Assembly (NCBI RefSeq): GCF_037176765.1
Contig: NC_090025.1
Coordinates: forward strand, 17,347,545-17,411,544
Reading direction: 5' to 3'
Length of the DNA stretch: 64,000 bases
DNA from: Anolis sagrei
Lineage: Eukaryota; Chordata; Lepidosauria; Squamata; Anolidae
The stretch's first letter is position 1; every line of letters starts with the position of its first letter. This document shows positions 19,807 to 29,931 of the stretch, in pieces. The notes under the pieces were generated by a model, which worked only from the letters and a program-made list of their open reading frames with translations, searched no databases and had not been told where the DNA came from. The translations under genes and the position numbers were made by a program.

Positions 19807-20035
19807 CTGCTGCCGCCCAGAAGCTCAGCTGGTCGGTCACCCTCCCTAGGAAAGCCCGAGGCCCGGGTGCGGCCTGCTTCTCCTGCTCCTCCTCCTCCTC
19901 TTGCCAAGGCCCGACGCTGCTATTCCTCTACGTTCCGCTTCAACGTGGCAGCCACAGCGCCGCCTCCCTCCATGCCGCCGGCTTCCGGGCCAAAGAGAGG
20001 CCCGCCCCAAAGGAGGGTTGGGCCTACTTCGCCAC
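19807..20035 (-). promoter_or_regulatory. SEC31A: SEC31A CpG-rich promoter and 5' UTR exon 1
   Basis: This is the most CpG-dense patch near the SEC31A 5' end. On the minus strand it contains a clean splice donor, GCAG|GTGAGG, ending the exon at 19807, with no other donor nearby. The ATG exon begins one base before its start codon, so a non-coding first exon is required and this fits. The transcription start is not defined; the right limit is where the repeat array begins. It contains a 17-codon upstream frame (19973-19920). Confidence 0.75.
19920..19973 (-). other. Candidate 17-codon upstream ORF in SEC31A exon 1
   Basis: Minus-strand ATG at 19973-19971 in a good Kozak context (purine at -3, G at +4) encodes MEGGGAVAATLKRNVEE, then TAG. 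It would lie in the 5' leader if transcription starts upstream of 19973. It is a possible translation regulator, unproven. Confidence 0.35.
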
Positions 20036-20045
20036 TGAGACAATT

Positions 20046-20885
20046 TAGCCCAGGCCTGGGCCAACTTGGGCCCTCCAGGGGTTTTGGACTCCAATTCCCA
20101 CCATTCCTTTCCTTTCCCCCCTTATCCAGAACTGTGCAAATTTAAACCCTCCAGGTGTTTTGGACTTCAGTTCCCACCATTCCTCACAGCCTCAGGCCCT
20201 TTCCTTTTCCCTCTCAGCCAGGCCTGGGCCCTCCAGGTGTTTTGGACTCCAACTCCCACCATTCTTCACAGCCTCAGGCCCTTTCCTTTTCCCCCTCAGC
20301 CAGGTCTGGGCCAACTTGGACCCGCCAGATGTTTTGGACTCCAATTCCCATCATTCCTAACATCCTCAGGCCATTTCCTTTTCCCCCTCAGCCAGGCCTG
20401 GGCCAACTTGGGCCCTCCAGGTGTTTTGGACTTCAACTCCCACAATTCCTAACAGCTGGGCAAACTTGGGCCCTGCAGGTGTTTTGGACTTCAACTCCCA
20501 CCATTCCTCACAGCCTCAGGCCCTTTCCTTTTCCCCTTCAGCCAGGCCTGGGCAAACTTGGCCCCTCCAGGTGTTTTGGACTTCACCTCCCACCATTCCT
20601 CACAGCTAGGCAAACTTGGGCCCTGCAGGTGTTTTGGACTTCAACTCCCACCATTCCTCACAGCTAGGCAAACTTGGGCCCTGCAGGTGTTTTGGACTTC
20701 AACTCCCACCATTCCTCACAGCCTCAGGCCCTTTCCTTTTCCCCCTCAGCCATGCCTGGGCAAACCTGGGCCCTCCAGGTGTTTTGGACTTCAACTCCCA
20801 CCATTCCTAACAGCCGGCTGTTAGGAATTGTGGGAGTTGAAGTCCAAAACACCTGGAGGGCCCAAGTTTGCCCATGGCTGCTGTA
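20046..20885 (+). repeat. Tandem array of MITE-derived units next to SEC31A exon 1
   Basis: About ten copies of a unit centred on CCAGGTGTTTTGGACTTCAA occur, cores near 20079, 20153, 20237, 20332, 20419, 20479, 20571, 20629, 20688 and 20779. There are two unit lengths: about 58 bp, and about 75-96 bp units that add the segment CTCAGGCCCTTTCCTTTTCC. The array ends in an inverted copy at 20815-20885. Dispersed single copies (44221, 48426, 27979) show that the unit is a short hAT-type MITE. The overlapping reading frames in it are repeat artefacts. Confidence 0.85.
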
Positions 20886-21319
20886 TCCACATTATTCGTA
20901 CACAAGCACACGAGGACTGGCATTTAAAACTGACCACCAACTCTGGACAATGTCCCTAACTGGTTAAGCTTTGATTTCAGAGTCAATGTGTAATTCTGAA
21001 ATCACAATACAATATGGTCCCGATGTATGTCCATTTGCATTAACATTGGTGCTTCATGTGCTTTCTTCCAGTTCTTGTAAGCCTTTCCTACATCAGAATT
21101 ATCCATTTTTCAATATTCTTTTCCACATCACTCTTGTAAGTCCTTGCTTACTCCGAAGCCTGTATTTTCAGTGTAGAAGCAAAGCGCTTCCAAGTCACAT
21201 CACTTCGAAGCCAGCTGAGCCTGCGCCTTTAATTCATCCTAGCCAAAGAAATAGGTTTGCACCCTTATAGTCATAATATGGCACAACTGACATAGTGGAT
21301 ATACATCAAGCTTGGGCCG

Positions 21320-21475
21320 ATTTGGTGTTTTGGACTTCAACTCCTAACAGACGGAGTTGGCAACCTCTGAGGATATCTGCTGTAGATGTGGGCGAAATGT
21401 CAGGAGAGAATGCTTCTGGAACATGGCCATACAGCCTGGAAAATTCACAGCAACCCAGTGATTCTGGTCATAAAA
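21320..21475 (+). mobile_element. Penelope-like 3' end fragment
   Basis: CCTCTGAGGATATCTGCTGT, GTCAGGAGAGAATGCTTCTG and GCCATACAGCCTGGAAAA match the other Penelope-like ends in this window. Confidence 0.6.
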
Positions 21476-21599
21476 GCCTGTGACTGCAGCAGCTGCACAC
21501 ATATTGTGCTTTTGGAATGTTATTTTGTTACTGTGTTTATACTTTTTTCCTGTAATTTTGCTGATGTTGCTTGTTGTTTATGTTCTGGTTTTATTTTGC

Positions 21600-21695
21600 T
21601 CTAACATGTTGTCCGGGCTTGAACCATGTAAGCCGCTCCAAGTCCCCATCAGGAGATGGTGGTGGGGTATAAATAAAGTTTATTATTATTATTTT
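21600..21695 (+). repeat. L2-type LINE tail
   Basis: AAGCCGCTCCAAGTCCCCAT, GGTGGGGTATAAATAAAGTT then (TTA)n. Confidence 0.7.
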
Positions 21696-21863
21696 GTGTA
21701 TGTGGATTCTTGGCCAATGTATACAGTATCTGTCTGCTTCTGTTGGAATTGGCAGAAGTACTTCCTCTTTTCACACAACTTCCCTGTTACACCAGCTCTA
21801 CTGGCTACCAGTCTGCTACTGAAAACAATTCAAAGTGCTGGCTTTAGCCGAGAAAGACGTAAA

Positions 21864-22200
21864 TCAGTGTTTCTCAAGCTTCCTAATGCTGCAACCCCTT
21901 AATACAGTTCCTCATGTTGTGGTGTCCCCCCAACCATAACATTATTTTTGTTGCTACTTCATAACTGTAGTTTTGCTACTGTTATGAATTGTAATGTAAA
22001 TATCTGATATGAAGGATGTATTTTAATTCACTGGACCAAATTTAGCACAAATACCCGATACACCCAATTTCGAATACTGGTGAGGTTGTGGGGTTGATTT
22101 TGTCATTTGGGAGTTGTAGTTGCTGGAATCTATAGTTAACCTACAACCAAAGAGCATTCTGAACTCCAATGATGGAATCAGCTAGTTCTAAAAATGAATA
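21864..22200. mobile_element. SPIN/URR1-like hAT element
   Basis: CAGTGTTTCTCAAGCTTCCT, ACAGTTCCTCATGTTGTGGT, TTGCTACTTCATAACTGTAG and GTTATGAATTGTAATGTAAA match, from memory, one arm of the rodent URR1 / SPIN-type hAT repeats. A lizard-specific part (GGGAGTTGTAGTTGCTGGAA) follows. The right end is not identified. Confidence 0.65.
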
Positions 22201-22587
22201 GCACTTTAAATTATATAAATGTTTAAAATAGTTCAATACCATCTTTATAAGCTCAATATAGAAATAAAGCCACAAGACCATGTTCTGTTAAATAAAATAT
22301 TTTATTAATAAGTTAAATCATAGAATTTCTAACTGTATATAAGGAATTCAAACACTATGTAATATTATTTTCCACAGAAATGAATGTGTGTGGGACATAG
22401 CTGAACAAATGACCCAATTGCACATAGACCTGCTGATGCCTAAATAAATCAAATGCATAGTTTCAGCATCTGCTTAAAACTCATTAATCCTTGGACACTT
22501 GAGAAGACCAAAAAATAACAATAATCTATAAAACCAGTGCTTAGACTAGAGGTCCTCAAACTTTTAAAACAGAGAACACAGCTTTTA

Positions 22588-23250
22588 ACTTTGTATTATT
22601 ATTAAACTTTATTTATACCCCGCCACCATCTCCCCTCAGGGACTCGGGGCGGCGAACATGAGGCCAAGCCCAACAAATACAATAAAATACAAACAGCAGA
22701 TAATAAATAAAATACAAAAATAAAAGAGAAAAAATAACAAAAAATAAAAACCCTGGGTATGAGGTAAGATGAAAAATTAAAAACAAAAAAATTGAACAAA
22801 GTGAGCTGGATCAGATGCAAGAATAAAAACAGGGGACATTGGGTGAGATAGAAAAACGAAGCCCGAGAAAACGAAGAAGTTTATCTGGTGGGAGATACGA
22901 ATGGGACAAGCTATGGGGTTTAACTTACCTGCTAGAGGAGGAGGTAAAGTGCATCAAGAGAACAAGTTTATGCTGGGACGGTCATGGTATGGGGATTTGT
23001 TGCTCCTTTATCAAAAGCAAAGCAGAACAGACAAGTTTTCAAGCTTTTCCTAAAGGCTGACAAATTGGGTGCTTGCCTAACATTGTGTAATTTATTACTA
23101 TTGTTTTCATGTGATCTGCTTTATTATCAAATGCTGTGTTATATTTGTTTTTAATGATTTTAGTCTATTGTTGTATTTTACGACATTGAAAGTTTGTCTT
23201 TTATGTTGTGAACCACCCTGAGGGGGAGGCAGGGTGGGATAGAAATAGTT
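22588..23250. repeat. L2-type LINE tails inserted in the hAT element
   Basis: A minus-oriented tail (TTTATTTATACCCCGCCACC, then GGGACTCGGGGCGGC) is followed by a plus-oriented LINE end finishing GAACCACCCTGAGGGGGAGG. They split the hAT left end. Confidence 0.6.
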
Positions 23251-23411
23251 AGCTCATAGTCCCTCAGACCAGCCCACAGCCAGAAAAAAAAGTGTGTGTT
23301 GAAACAATTTTTTTAACAAAACACGAAGAGTTCCATAACACAAAATAATTTAAATTATATGACTCATTCTATATTTTATATAGACTTAACTAAACCAAAT
23401 TTCTATTTTCG

Positions 23412-25385
23412 TTACAAAAGAATACCATAACGCCTGTTAGAAACACTTGAAAACTGTGTCAGTACACTTTGACAGAAATCAGAATCTATCGATAAACTTC
23501 GGTGGACACTCAAGAGCGCAAGACCAGTCAATCTTTCTTGCCCCATTGTGCTTCTTACATATCTTTTCAAACTTTCACTTGTTGAAAACAACCTTTCATT
23601 TGTAGCTGTTGACGCTGGCAATGTGGCACAAATCTGAAGAAGTTTCTTCACATTGGGAAAAACCTGTCCATCACAGACAAGATATGCTTCCAGAGCATTT
23701 GTTGGTCTTTCTGCAGGTGCAATCTTTTTCCATTTTCTACACCACAGGTCAGACTCTTCTATCAGTGTGTCAGGATTTTGAAGGCATTCATTGTAAAGTT
23801 CTGCACACTTGTTCAAGTTGGATTTTAAACGTCCACAATTAATAGGGAGGAGAAGTTGCAGTTCCTGAACTACTTCCCTGTGCCTTGTAAACCTTTCTTG
23901 AAGCTGATTGCAGAAAAAGTCCAGAAATGGGATGTACACATGTAGCCTATAATATTCTACTGGTGTTAGTGAAGCAGCCTGCATATTGTTTTCGCAACTC
24001 TGCCTTGAATAGATGCAAGGAATCGTAACTTTTTCACCCATTGACTCCACTACAGATTTTGCTGTGTCAAAGATCTCCTGAAATTTTTTCACAGATTTTG
24101 TGCGCATTTCCCTGGCTTCTTCTATGAGAAGGTCAACATATTGCAGACAATCAAAAATGTTGACATCTACTCTTTGTAATGCTTTGCTAAACTGGAGGGA
24201 TAATGACAGAAACTTTCTTAAGATGTGTACGGTTACTACAAATTCAGCATTCAGTACACCTAAAAGAAGGCTCCACGCTTCTGAAGAAGTCTCACTGTTG
24301 TATAGAGGACTCTCATTTAGTTCTTCAAGTGTTCTCACCACCACACTGTACAGTTCAACAAAACATAAAACTGCATCATGCCGCTCAACCCAACAGGTTT
24401 CACAAAGCGGCAACAGGTATTTTGCTCTTGATTCAGGGAAACTGTCTTTTATATTTTTCTTCAGCAGTTCTAGTCTGATGGATGATGCTCTGAAGAAATT
24501 GCAAACGTATGATATATTTCCTTGGCAGTTTCTGACAAGTGGTATGTTGCAAGACTTTGCTAAGGCTAGATTTAGTGAGTGAGCACTGCAATGGGTGTGG
24601 ACAGCCAATGGATACTTCTGTGATATTATTGCCTGTGCTCCACTAATATGACCACTCAGATTAGCAGCTCCATAACCCTGTCCACACAAGTATTTCAAGT
24701 TTAGCCCAATTTTTTCTAGCCTTTTTAATATAATGCCAGCAAGTCCTCCACCTGTCATATCACTTATCTTCACAAAGCCTATAAAGTCTTCTCTTATTCC
24801 TGCAGCTTCAACATCAACATATCTTACCGAGAGCGATAACTGTACTGAGGTACTCACATCCAAAGTTTCATCTACCAAAACAGAGAAACACTGTGCTGCA
24901 TTGCATCTTTCAACAATTTTTTGAACTATCTTGTCACCACAAATTTCTATTAGTTCATCCTGTATTTGAGGAGTAGTATATTGGGCATTCAGAGCTGCAG
25001 TTTCAAGATGACCTTTCAGGTTATTGTCTCCTGATCTGGCATGAAATCTCAACAAGGCCCTGAAATTACCATCCTTGTCCAAAGGTTCATCACAGGTAAT
25101 AGGTCCTGAATCATTGTTCCCTCTTAAAGCCAGTTCTTGTTGGCCACAAAGGACAATTGTTTCCACAATTGGCAGAAGTTTCTTTCTATTCTCTTATGCT
25201 TTATTCCCTTTAACTTGATGATGGGTTTCCTCAGTTTTCACCTGCAATCCAGGTGTACTTGTAAAGGGGCCTTCATTAGTAACAGCTGCTGCAATGATTC
25301 CCAACCTGCTGCTGTCTTGATCTTCAATATTTGTTTTTTTCTTTTTCCCCATGAATTCAAAAAATTTTGATAGACGTTTAGGCAT
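23412..25385 (-). pseudogene. hAT-superfamily transposase (ZMYM1/DUF4371 type), inactive
   Basis: A 584-codon open frame (25165-23412) is preceded in the same frame by MPKRLSKFFEFMGKKKK (from 25385), split from it by one TAA at about 25196-25194. The protein has a DUF4371-like core with CFSVLVDETLDVS (first catalytic Asp) and AVHTHCSAHSLNLAL, and a C-terminal hAT dimerisation motif TLPASTATNERLFSTSESLK. The usual GQGYDGAxNxSG motif reads GQGYGAANLSG, so the second catalytic Asp is missing by a one-codon deletion. The zinc-finger stretch normally found between the start and the core is largely absent. It is a decayed transposon gene, easily misannotated as a ZMYM1-like or 52-kDa-repressor (THAP12-like) gene. 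It is not THAP9. Confidence 0.85.
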
Positions 25386-25854
25386 TTTCTGGAGTCATGT
25401 GGATGAAAGGAAACACTAACAACAACTAACAGGGTGTCTTAGAACAGCAATTCAGCTTAGCAGACAATTGAACAGCAGCATTCAACAAGGCGGATGTAAG
25501 AGAGAGCTCTGAAAGGGGGAAGAGCAAGAGAGCAATGAGGACTATTTTCAGGTGTATTTTAAAACAATATTTCAAAAACTCTTAAAGATCATTACATAAC
25601 AAATGAAGCTACATAATAACATCTATAATTCTGTTCAAATTTCACAAAAATGTTTAGAATTGGAGATACAGCATTTTGAAAGATCTCTTACACACACACA
25701 CTAAATTGAAATATAAAAAAACCAAGGTCTGTGACACACACATATTATATTTTTAGAAACTACATAAAATACTTTTAATCTGGTACCTAGTTATTCAAAA
25801 ATACTTGAGTTTAGGAGAAATTAAAAGTATAAACTTTTAAAGCAAGCACGAATG

Positions 25855-26090
25855 ATCATAGTAATAGTAATAGTAATAATAATATCGTTATTTATATCTT
25901 GCCATCATCTCCCAAAAGGGACTCGGGGAGGCTTACATGGCAACCAAAGTTCAATACATACACACATACATATATAAAATCTGCCCACAACAATGAGCAA
26001 TACCAAATAACATAAAATAGCAACTAACAATAATTAACAGGTACAACTTAAATTCAACTATATAGTGAAAATGCAACAATAAATTAATCC
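25855..26090 (-). repeat. L2-type LINE tail
   Basis: (TAA)n then TTTATATCTTGCCATCATCT and GGGACTCGGGGAGGCTTACA, the shared 3' end of lizard L2-type elements in minus orientation. Confidence 0.65.
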
Positions 26091-26399
26091 TTGATCTATC
26101 CCTTACCTAGTTCTCCCTTGCACTTTCCCGTATTTCCTTTTAATGTTATCTTGAAAATATTTTTGATAAAAATAAATTAGAAATAAATTAAAACTATTTA
26201 TTTAAATAAATAAATTAAATTAGATATACAAACAAATAATGTTATATACCTGGAAACACTGTAAGTTGTATTAAAATTTAACTTTTTCTTATAGAGCCTA
26301 ATAGGGAAGTCCGATTGGAAATCAGTTTCGGTGGATTACATTATCATAGATTTAGCATGAGGATTTGGTTAACTAGTTAAAATTCATGAGTAAACCAGG

Positions 26400-26600
26400 G
26401 CTTTAAAAAAAAATAATCATGAAAGTTTGGGGGGGGGGGGGGCATGAAACCAGAAACACACACACACCAGGCCTTATACTGTTGGGCGGATGGACAAAAG
26501 TTTGAAAAAAACATAAACAAATTCCTAATGACACTGCACATATCTTATTTATAGTGCAATTAAAAAACAGTGACCTAATAACTGGAATCCTGTTAAGCCC
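26400..26600 (-). mobile_element. hAT MITE fragment
   Basis: The interior words CACTGCACATATCTTATTT and ACTGTTGGGCGGATGGAC match the MITE at 30312-30666. It holds a run of about 14 G near 26430. Ends not resolved. Confidence 0.5.
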
Positions 26601-27125
26601 CAAGTACAGTATTCATCAAACCAGTTGCTGAATAGACAAGTCCATTGAGTTATCTTGTATTTAGAGTTTCTCGATCCCTGAAAAAAAAAAAGAGAAAATA
26701 TTTTCATTATGTATAAGCATTCATTTATCAAAATTAAATTACACTATATTCAAGAATCTGGTACAGATTTTAAATGTGGTGTCCTCATCCAAAAGATTAA
26801 TAATCACAGCAAATCATGATGTGAACAGCAAAGGGTTTAATCATTGGACACCAGGGGCAAAGCAGCAGAAATTACTACATGAAAAGCAAATACTTAGAAA
26901 CCTACAAAAGTAACAAGTTGTGCTTTTTAAAGAATGATCACATATTAAAAGACCATACGCAGCAACTGTTATAATATGCTTTCATAAACAAATGCATGGT
27001 ACTCATGAATAGAGGTCTTTAAAAACAAAAACCAGGATTTATTTTGAAGAAAATTTAATAAAATCATACCTAAAGATGTTTGGGATTCCCACGTTCGAGG
27101 TGTCTTGTTCATGGAAAAATTACTT

Positions 27126-27905
27126 CATCTGAAAATAGAGAAGATAGAATCAGAATTGGAAAAGACTTCGTGGGCCATCCAGTCCAACCCCCTGCCAAGA
27201 ACAGGAAAATCGGATCCAAAGCACCCCCATCAGATGGCCATCCAGCCTCTGTTCAAAAGCCTCCAAAGGAGGAGCTTCCAACATACTCTGGGGCAGAGAG
27301 GCCCATGCTGAACAGCTCTCACTCAGGAAGTTTTCCCTAATGTTTGGTTGGATTTTCTTTTTCTGTAATTTGAAACCATTGTTCAATTGCACCCTAGTCT
27401 CCAGTGCAACAGAAAACAAGCTTGCTCCCACCTCCCTATGACTTCCCCTCACATCTTTATCCATGGCATTTGTTCCTGTTGAACTTCATTCTGTTAGTTT
27501 TGGCCCATCTCTCTAATATGTTAAGATCATTTTGAATTCTGCTCATGTCTTTTGGGGATATTAGTTATCCCTCCCAATTTGGTGTCATTTGCAACATGAT
27601 GATCATGCCTTCTAACCCTCATCTAAGTCATTAATAAAGATGTTTAACAGAAAAGGGCCCAGGACAGAACCCTGCTTATGCCACTCCACTTATCACTTCT
27701 TTCCAGGATGAAGAGGAAGCATTGATGAGCACCCTCTGGGTTCATTCGCTTAACCAATTACAGATCCACCTAACCGTAGTTTTGCCTAGCCCACATTTAA
27801 CTAGTTTCTTTGCCAGAAGGTCATGGGGACCTCACTGAAGGCATAACTGAAATCCATATATGCTAGATAGTCTAAAATACTTAGCCTCCTGCCAATTCAA
27901 AACAT
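27126..27905 (-). repeat. CR1 LINE fragment
   Basis: Minus orientation: GGGCCATCCAGTCCAACCCC, GGCCATCCAGCCTCTGTTCA, then further upstream TTCATTCTGTTAGTTTTGGC and GGTGTCATTTGCAACATGAT. Covers the CR1 3' end and an inner part with the middle missing. Confidence 0.8.
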
Positions 27906-27978
27906 TAGACATAAAAATACATATGTATAAGATGGAATTGAGGTAGCTAAAAAATAAAAAAATTACCAGGCAAGGGCA

Positions 27979-28048
27979 GCTGTTAGGAATTGTGGGAGTT
28001 GAAGTTCAAAACACCTGGAGGGCCAAAGTTTGCCTATGCCTGCCTTAT
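27979..28048. mobile_element. Short hAT MITE, half copy
   Basis: GCTGTTAGGAATTGTGGGAG through GTTTGCCTATGCCTG. Confidence 0.6.
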
Positions 28049-28221
28049 ACATATGTTTTACTGTATCATTGTGTTCCAGTCAGCCTGGAACTACAAGAGA
28101 TTAAATGTTATGCAATGACCAGCCATGAAAACATGTTTAACAGAAGCTCCAGCTGTCCTTAATATGACTGGTGTAGGTCATTAAAAACTCATTGCATTGC
28201 TTGTAACAGAATTATCAGGTA

Positions 28222-28836
28222 GTAGGTAAAGGTTTTCTTCTTGACCAGGCCCGTAGCCAGGATTTCGTTTTGGGGGGGGGGGGCTAATTTTTTTTCAGGG
28301 GGGGCTGAGTCTGAGTGAAAGAGGGTCTAGCCTAGCAAACCTTTTGTATCGTTACCCCAATACCCCCATGCATATGGGATATATTTTGCATGGTGATCAG
28401 ATCATGATATGAATAAACGTAACAGTTTAAATAATGTACCAGTAAGGCCTTCTCGCAGACCACCATGAGAATTTCGGGGGGAGGGGGGAGGCTGAAGCCC
28501 CTCAAGCCCCCCCCCCCGCTACATGCCTGTCCTTGACATTAAGTCCAGTTGTGCCCGACTGAGGGGTGGTGCTCATCTCCATTTCTAAGCCAAAGAGCCA
28601 GCGTTGTCCATAGACACCTCCAAGGTTATGTGGCCAGCATGACTGCATGGAGCGCTGTTATCTTCCCACCGGAGCAGTACCTATTAATCTACTCACATTT
28701 GCATGTTTTTGAACTGCTAGATTGGCAGAAGCTGGGGCTAAGAGCAGGAGCTCACACTGCTCTCCAGATTCAAATCTGCGACCTTTCGATCAGCATGTTC
28801 AGCAGCTCAGCGGTTTAACCCACTGGGGGCTCCCCG
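28222..28836 (-). repeat. Sauria-type tRNA-derived SINE, split by a hAT MITE
   Basis: Read on the minus strand it has the tRNA-like head (GTGGGTTAAACCGCTGAGCT), AGCTTCTGCCAATCTAGCAG, CGCTCCATGCAGTCATGCTG, and the tail GTCAAGGA...AAACCTTTACC. The insert is at 28246-28529. Confidence 0.85.
28246..28529. mobile_element. hAT MITE inserted in the SINE tail
   Basis: Ends CAGGCCCGTAGCC and GCTACATGCCTG, flanked by TTCTTGAC (28238-28245) and TCCTTGAC (28530-28537). G/C homopolymer runs near both ends. Confidence 0.85.
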
Positions 28837-29129
28837 GGTAGTAACCAAGCCATTTGCTTCTATGAGCAAATCTAAAATCAATTTATTATTGTTATACTTA
28901 TTTTTATCTCTCTGGAATGATGCAAAACAGCTCATACATACATATATACACACAATATTATTTCTCAGTCTTGACTTTGATTTCTTTCTAACATAATAAT
29001 AACTATCTATTACAAAGAATAATGATCATGGTTAGTTAGAAGAACCCAAAAAGTAAAACAAACCTCATGTTACCAAGCACAGGCCTCCTATCTATATAAG
29101 AGATAGATAGATCGATGGTTAGATAGGTG

Positions 29130-29312
29130 GATGGATGGGATTATAGAGTTGGAAGAGACCTCATGGGCCATCCAGTCCAACCCCCTGAAAAGAAGCAGAA
29201 AAACTGCATTCAAAGCACCCCAGAGAGATGGCCATCCAGCCTCTGTTTAAAAGCTTCCAAAGAAGCAGCCTCCACCACACTCCAAGGCAGAGAACGAGTG
29301 GATGGATACAGA
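29130..29312 (-). repeat. CR1 LINE 3' end
   Basis: GAGTTGGAAGAGACCTCATG, GGCCATCCAGTCCAACCCCC, GGCCATCCAGCCTCTGTTTA in minus orientation. Confidence 0.8.
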
Positions 29313-29439
29313 TTAGATTAGGTAGATATCTCTCTATCTGCAGCCCGCTCCCTCTTGATCATCCTCTCTCCAGGAAGGAAGGCAGCAAAAGGAAGTCCGA
29401 GGAGAGAAGCGCCTCTTAGCAAACCTCGTTTCTAACTTT

Positions 29440-29720
29440 GCCGCTTCCTCATTGGCTTAAACGACGTATTGATTTGGATTGGCTAATGTCCTACCCAAGA
29501 GCCGACCAATTAAAATAGACGTATGGCGGGAGAGAGCCAATCAGAAACAGGCTTAGAAAAAAAGGCGTCCAACTGAGAAGGGCGGTTTGATTGGCTCTCA
29601 TTCGCGGCTCTTTTTTGGGTCATCGCGAGAGTGGGAGGGGACAGGATTGGCGCGAAAACCCTCCCGCTTTCTCGTCTCCTATTGGTTAGAGAACGTGGCA
29701 GAAGGGAGGGGCTTAGGGTA
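29440..29720. promoter_or_regulatory. Orphan GC-rich promoter with seven CCAAT boxes and an E2F site
   Basis: CCAAT cores in either orientation lie at 29451, 29478, 29506, 29537, 29590, 29646 and 29691. The sixth overlaps GGCGCGAAAA, whose complement TTTTCGCGCC is a consensus E2F site. CpG density is raised over the surroundings. Spacings of 27-56 bp resemble NF-Y arrays at cell-cycle promoters. It lies between the SEC31A 5' end and the LIN54 3' end. No coding sequence follows on either side, so the transcript it drives is unknown; a lost or moved THAP9-type gene or a lncRNA are possibilities. Confidence 0.55.
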
Positions 29721-29931
29721 GTTCTATCGATGGCAAACTGGAATGATCCAAAAGGAGAAAAAAAAGGGGGGGGGGACACAAATGGGCGAAACCAACTCCC
29801 TTCCTTGGAAAGGGACGGTCATTGAATGGGATGACACATATCAATTATTTTTGGGAGGTTTTTTTCGCATTTGTGTAGGGTTTTTTTTTTCTTGTTGCAA
29901 GAATTGTACCTGATTTGATTCTATCCTATCT

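Larger units (their letters stand above)
22546..26100 (-). mobile_element. hAT element carrying the transposase (limits approximate)
   Basis: The left end at 22546 begins AGAGGTCCTCAAACTTTTA, matching the terminal repeat of the MITEs at 1878, 30312 and 49518. After a LINE-tail insertion (22588-23250) the subterminal sequence resumes (CATAGTCCCTCAGACC) before the transposase. I could not find the right terminal repeat; the right limit given here is a guess, and flanking AT-rich sequence to 26.4 kb holds only an L2-type tail near 25.86-26.08 kb. Confidence 0.5.

Noticed and set aside
19737-20048. Plus-strand coding exon through the SEC31A CpG region
   Set aside because: The frame exists because GC-rich DNA lacks stops; the splice donor and gene order support a minus-strand leader instead.
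20066-20824. Several overlapping proline-rich reading frames of 60-170 codons
   Set aside because: They are translations of the tandem MITE array in all three frames; the peptide repeats with the DNA unit and has no start context or splice logic.
29510-29779. Minus-strand frame with SNRPSQLDAFFSKP, resembling a PCNA-binding box
   Set aside because: It runs straight across the CCAAT boxes and E2F site and has no conserved continuation; the spacing does not fit a PIP box.
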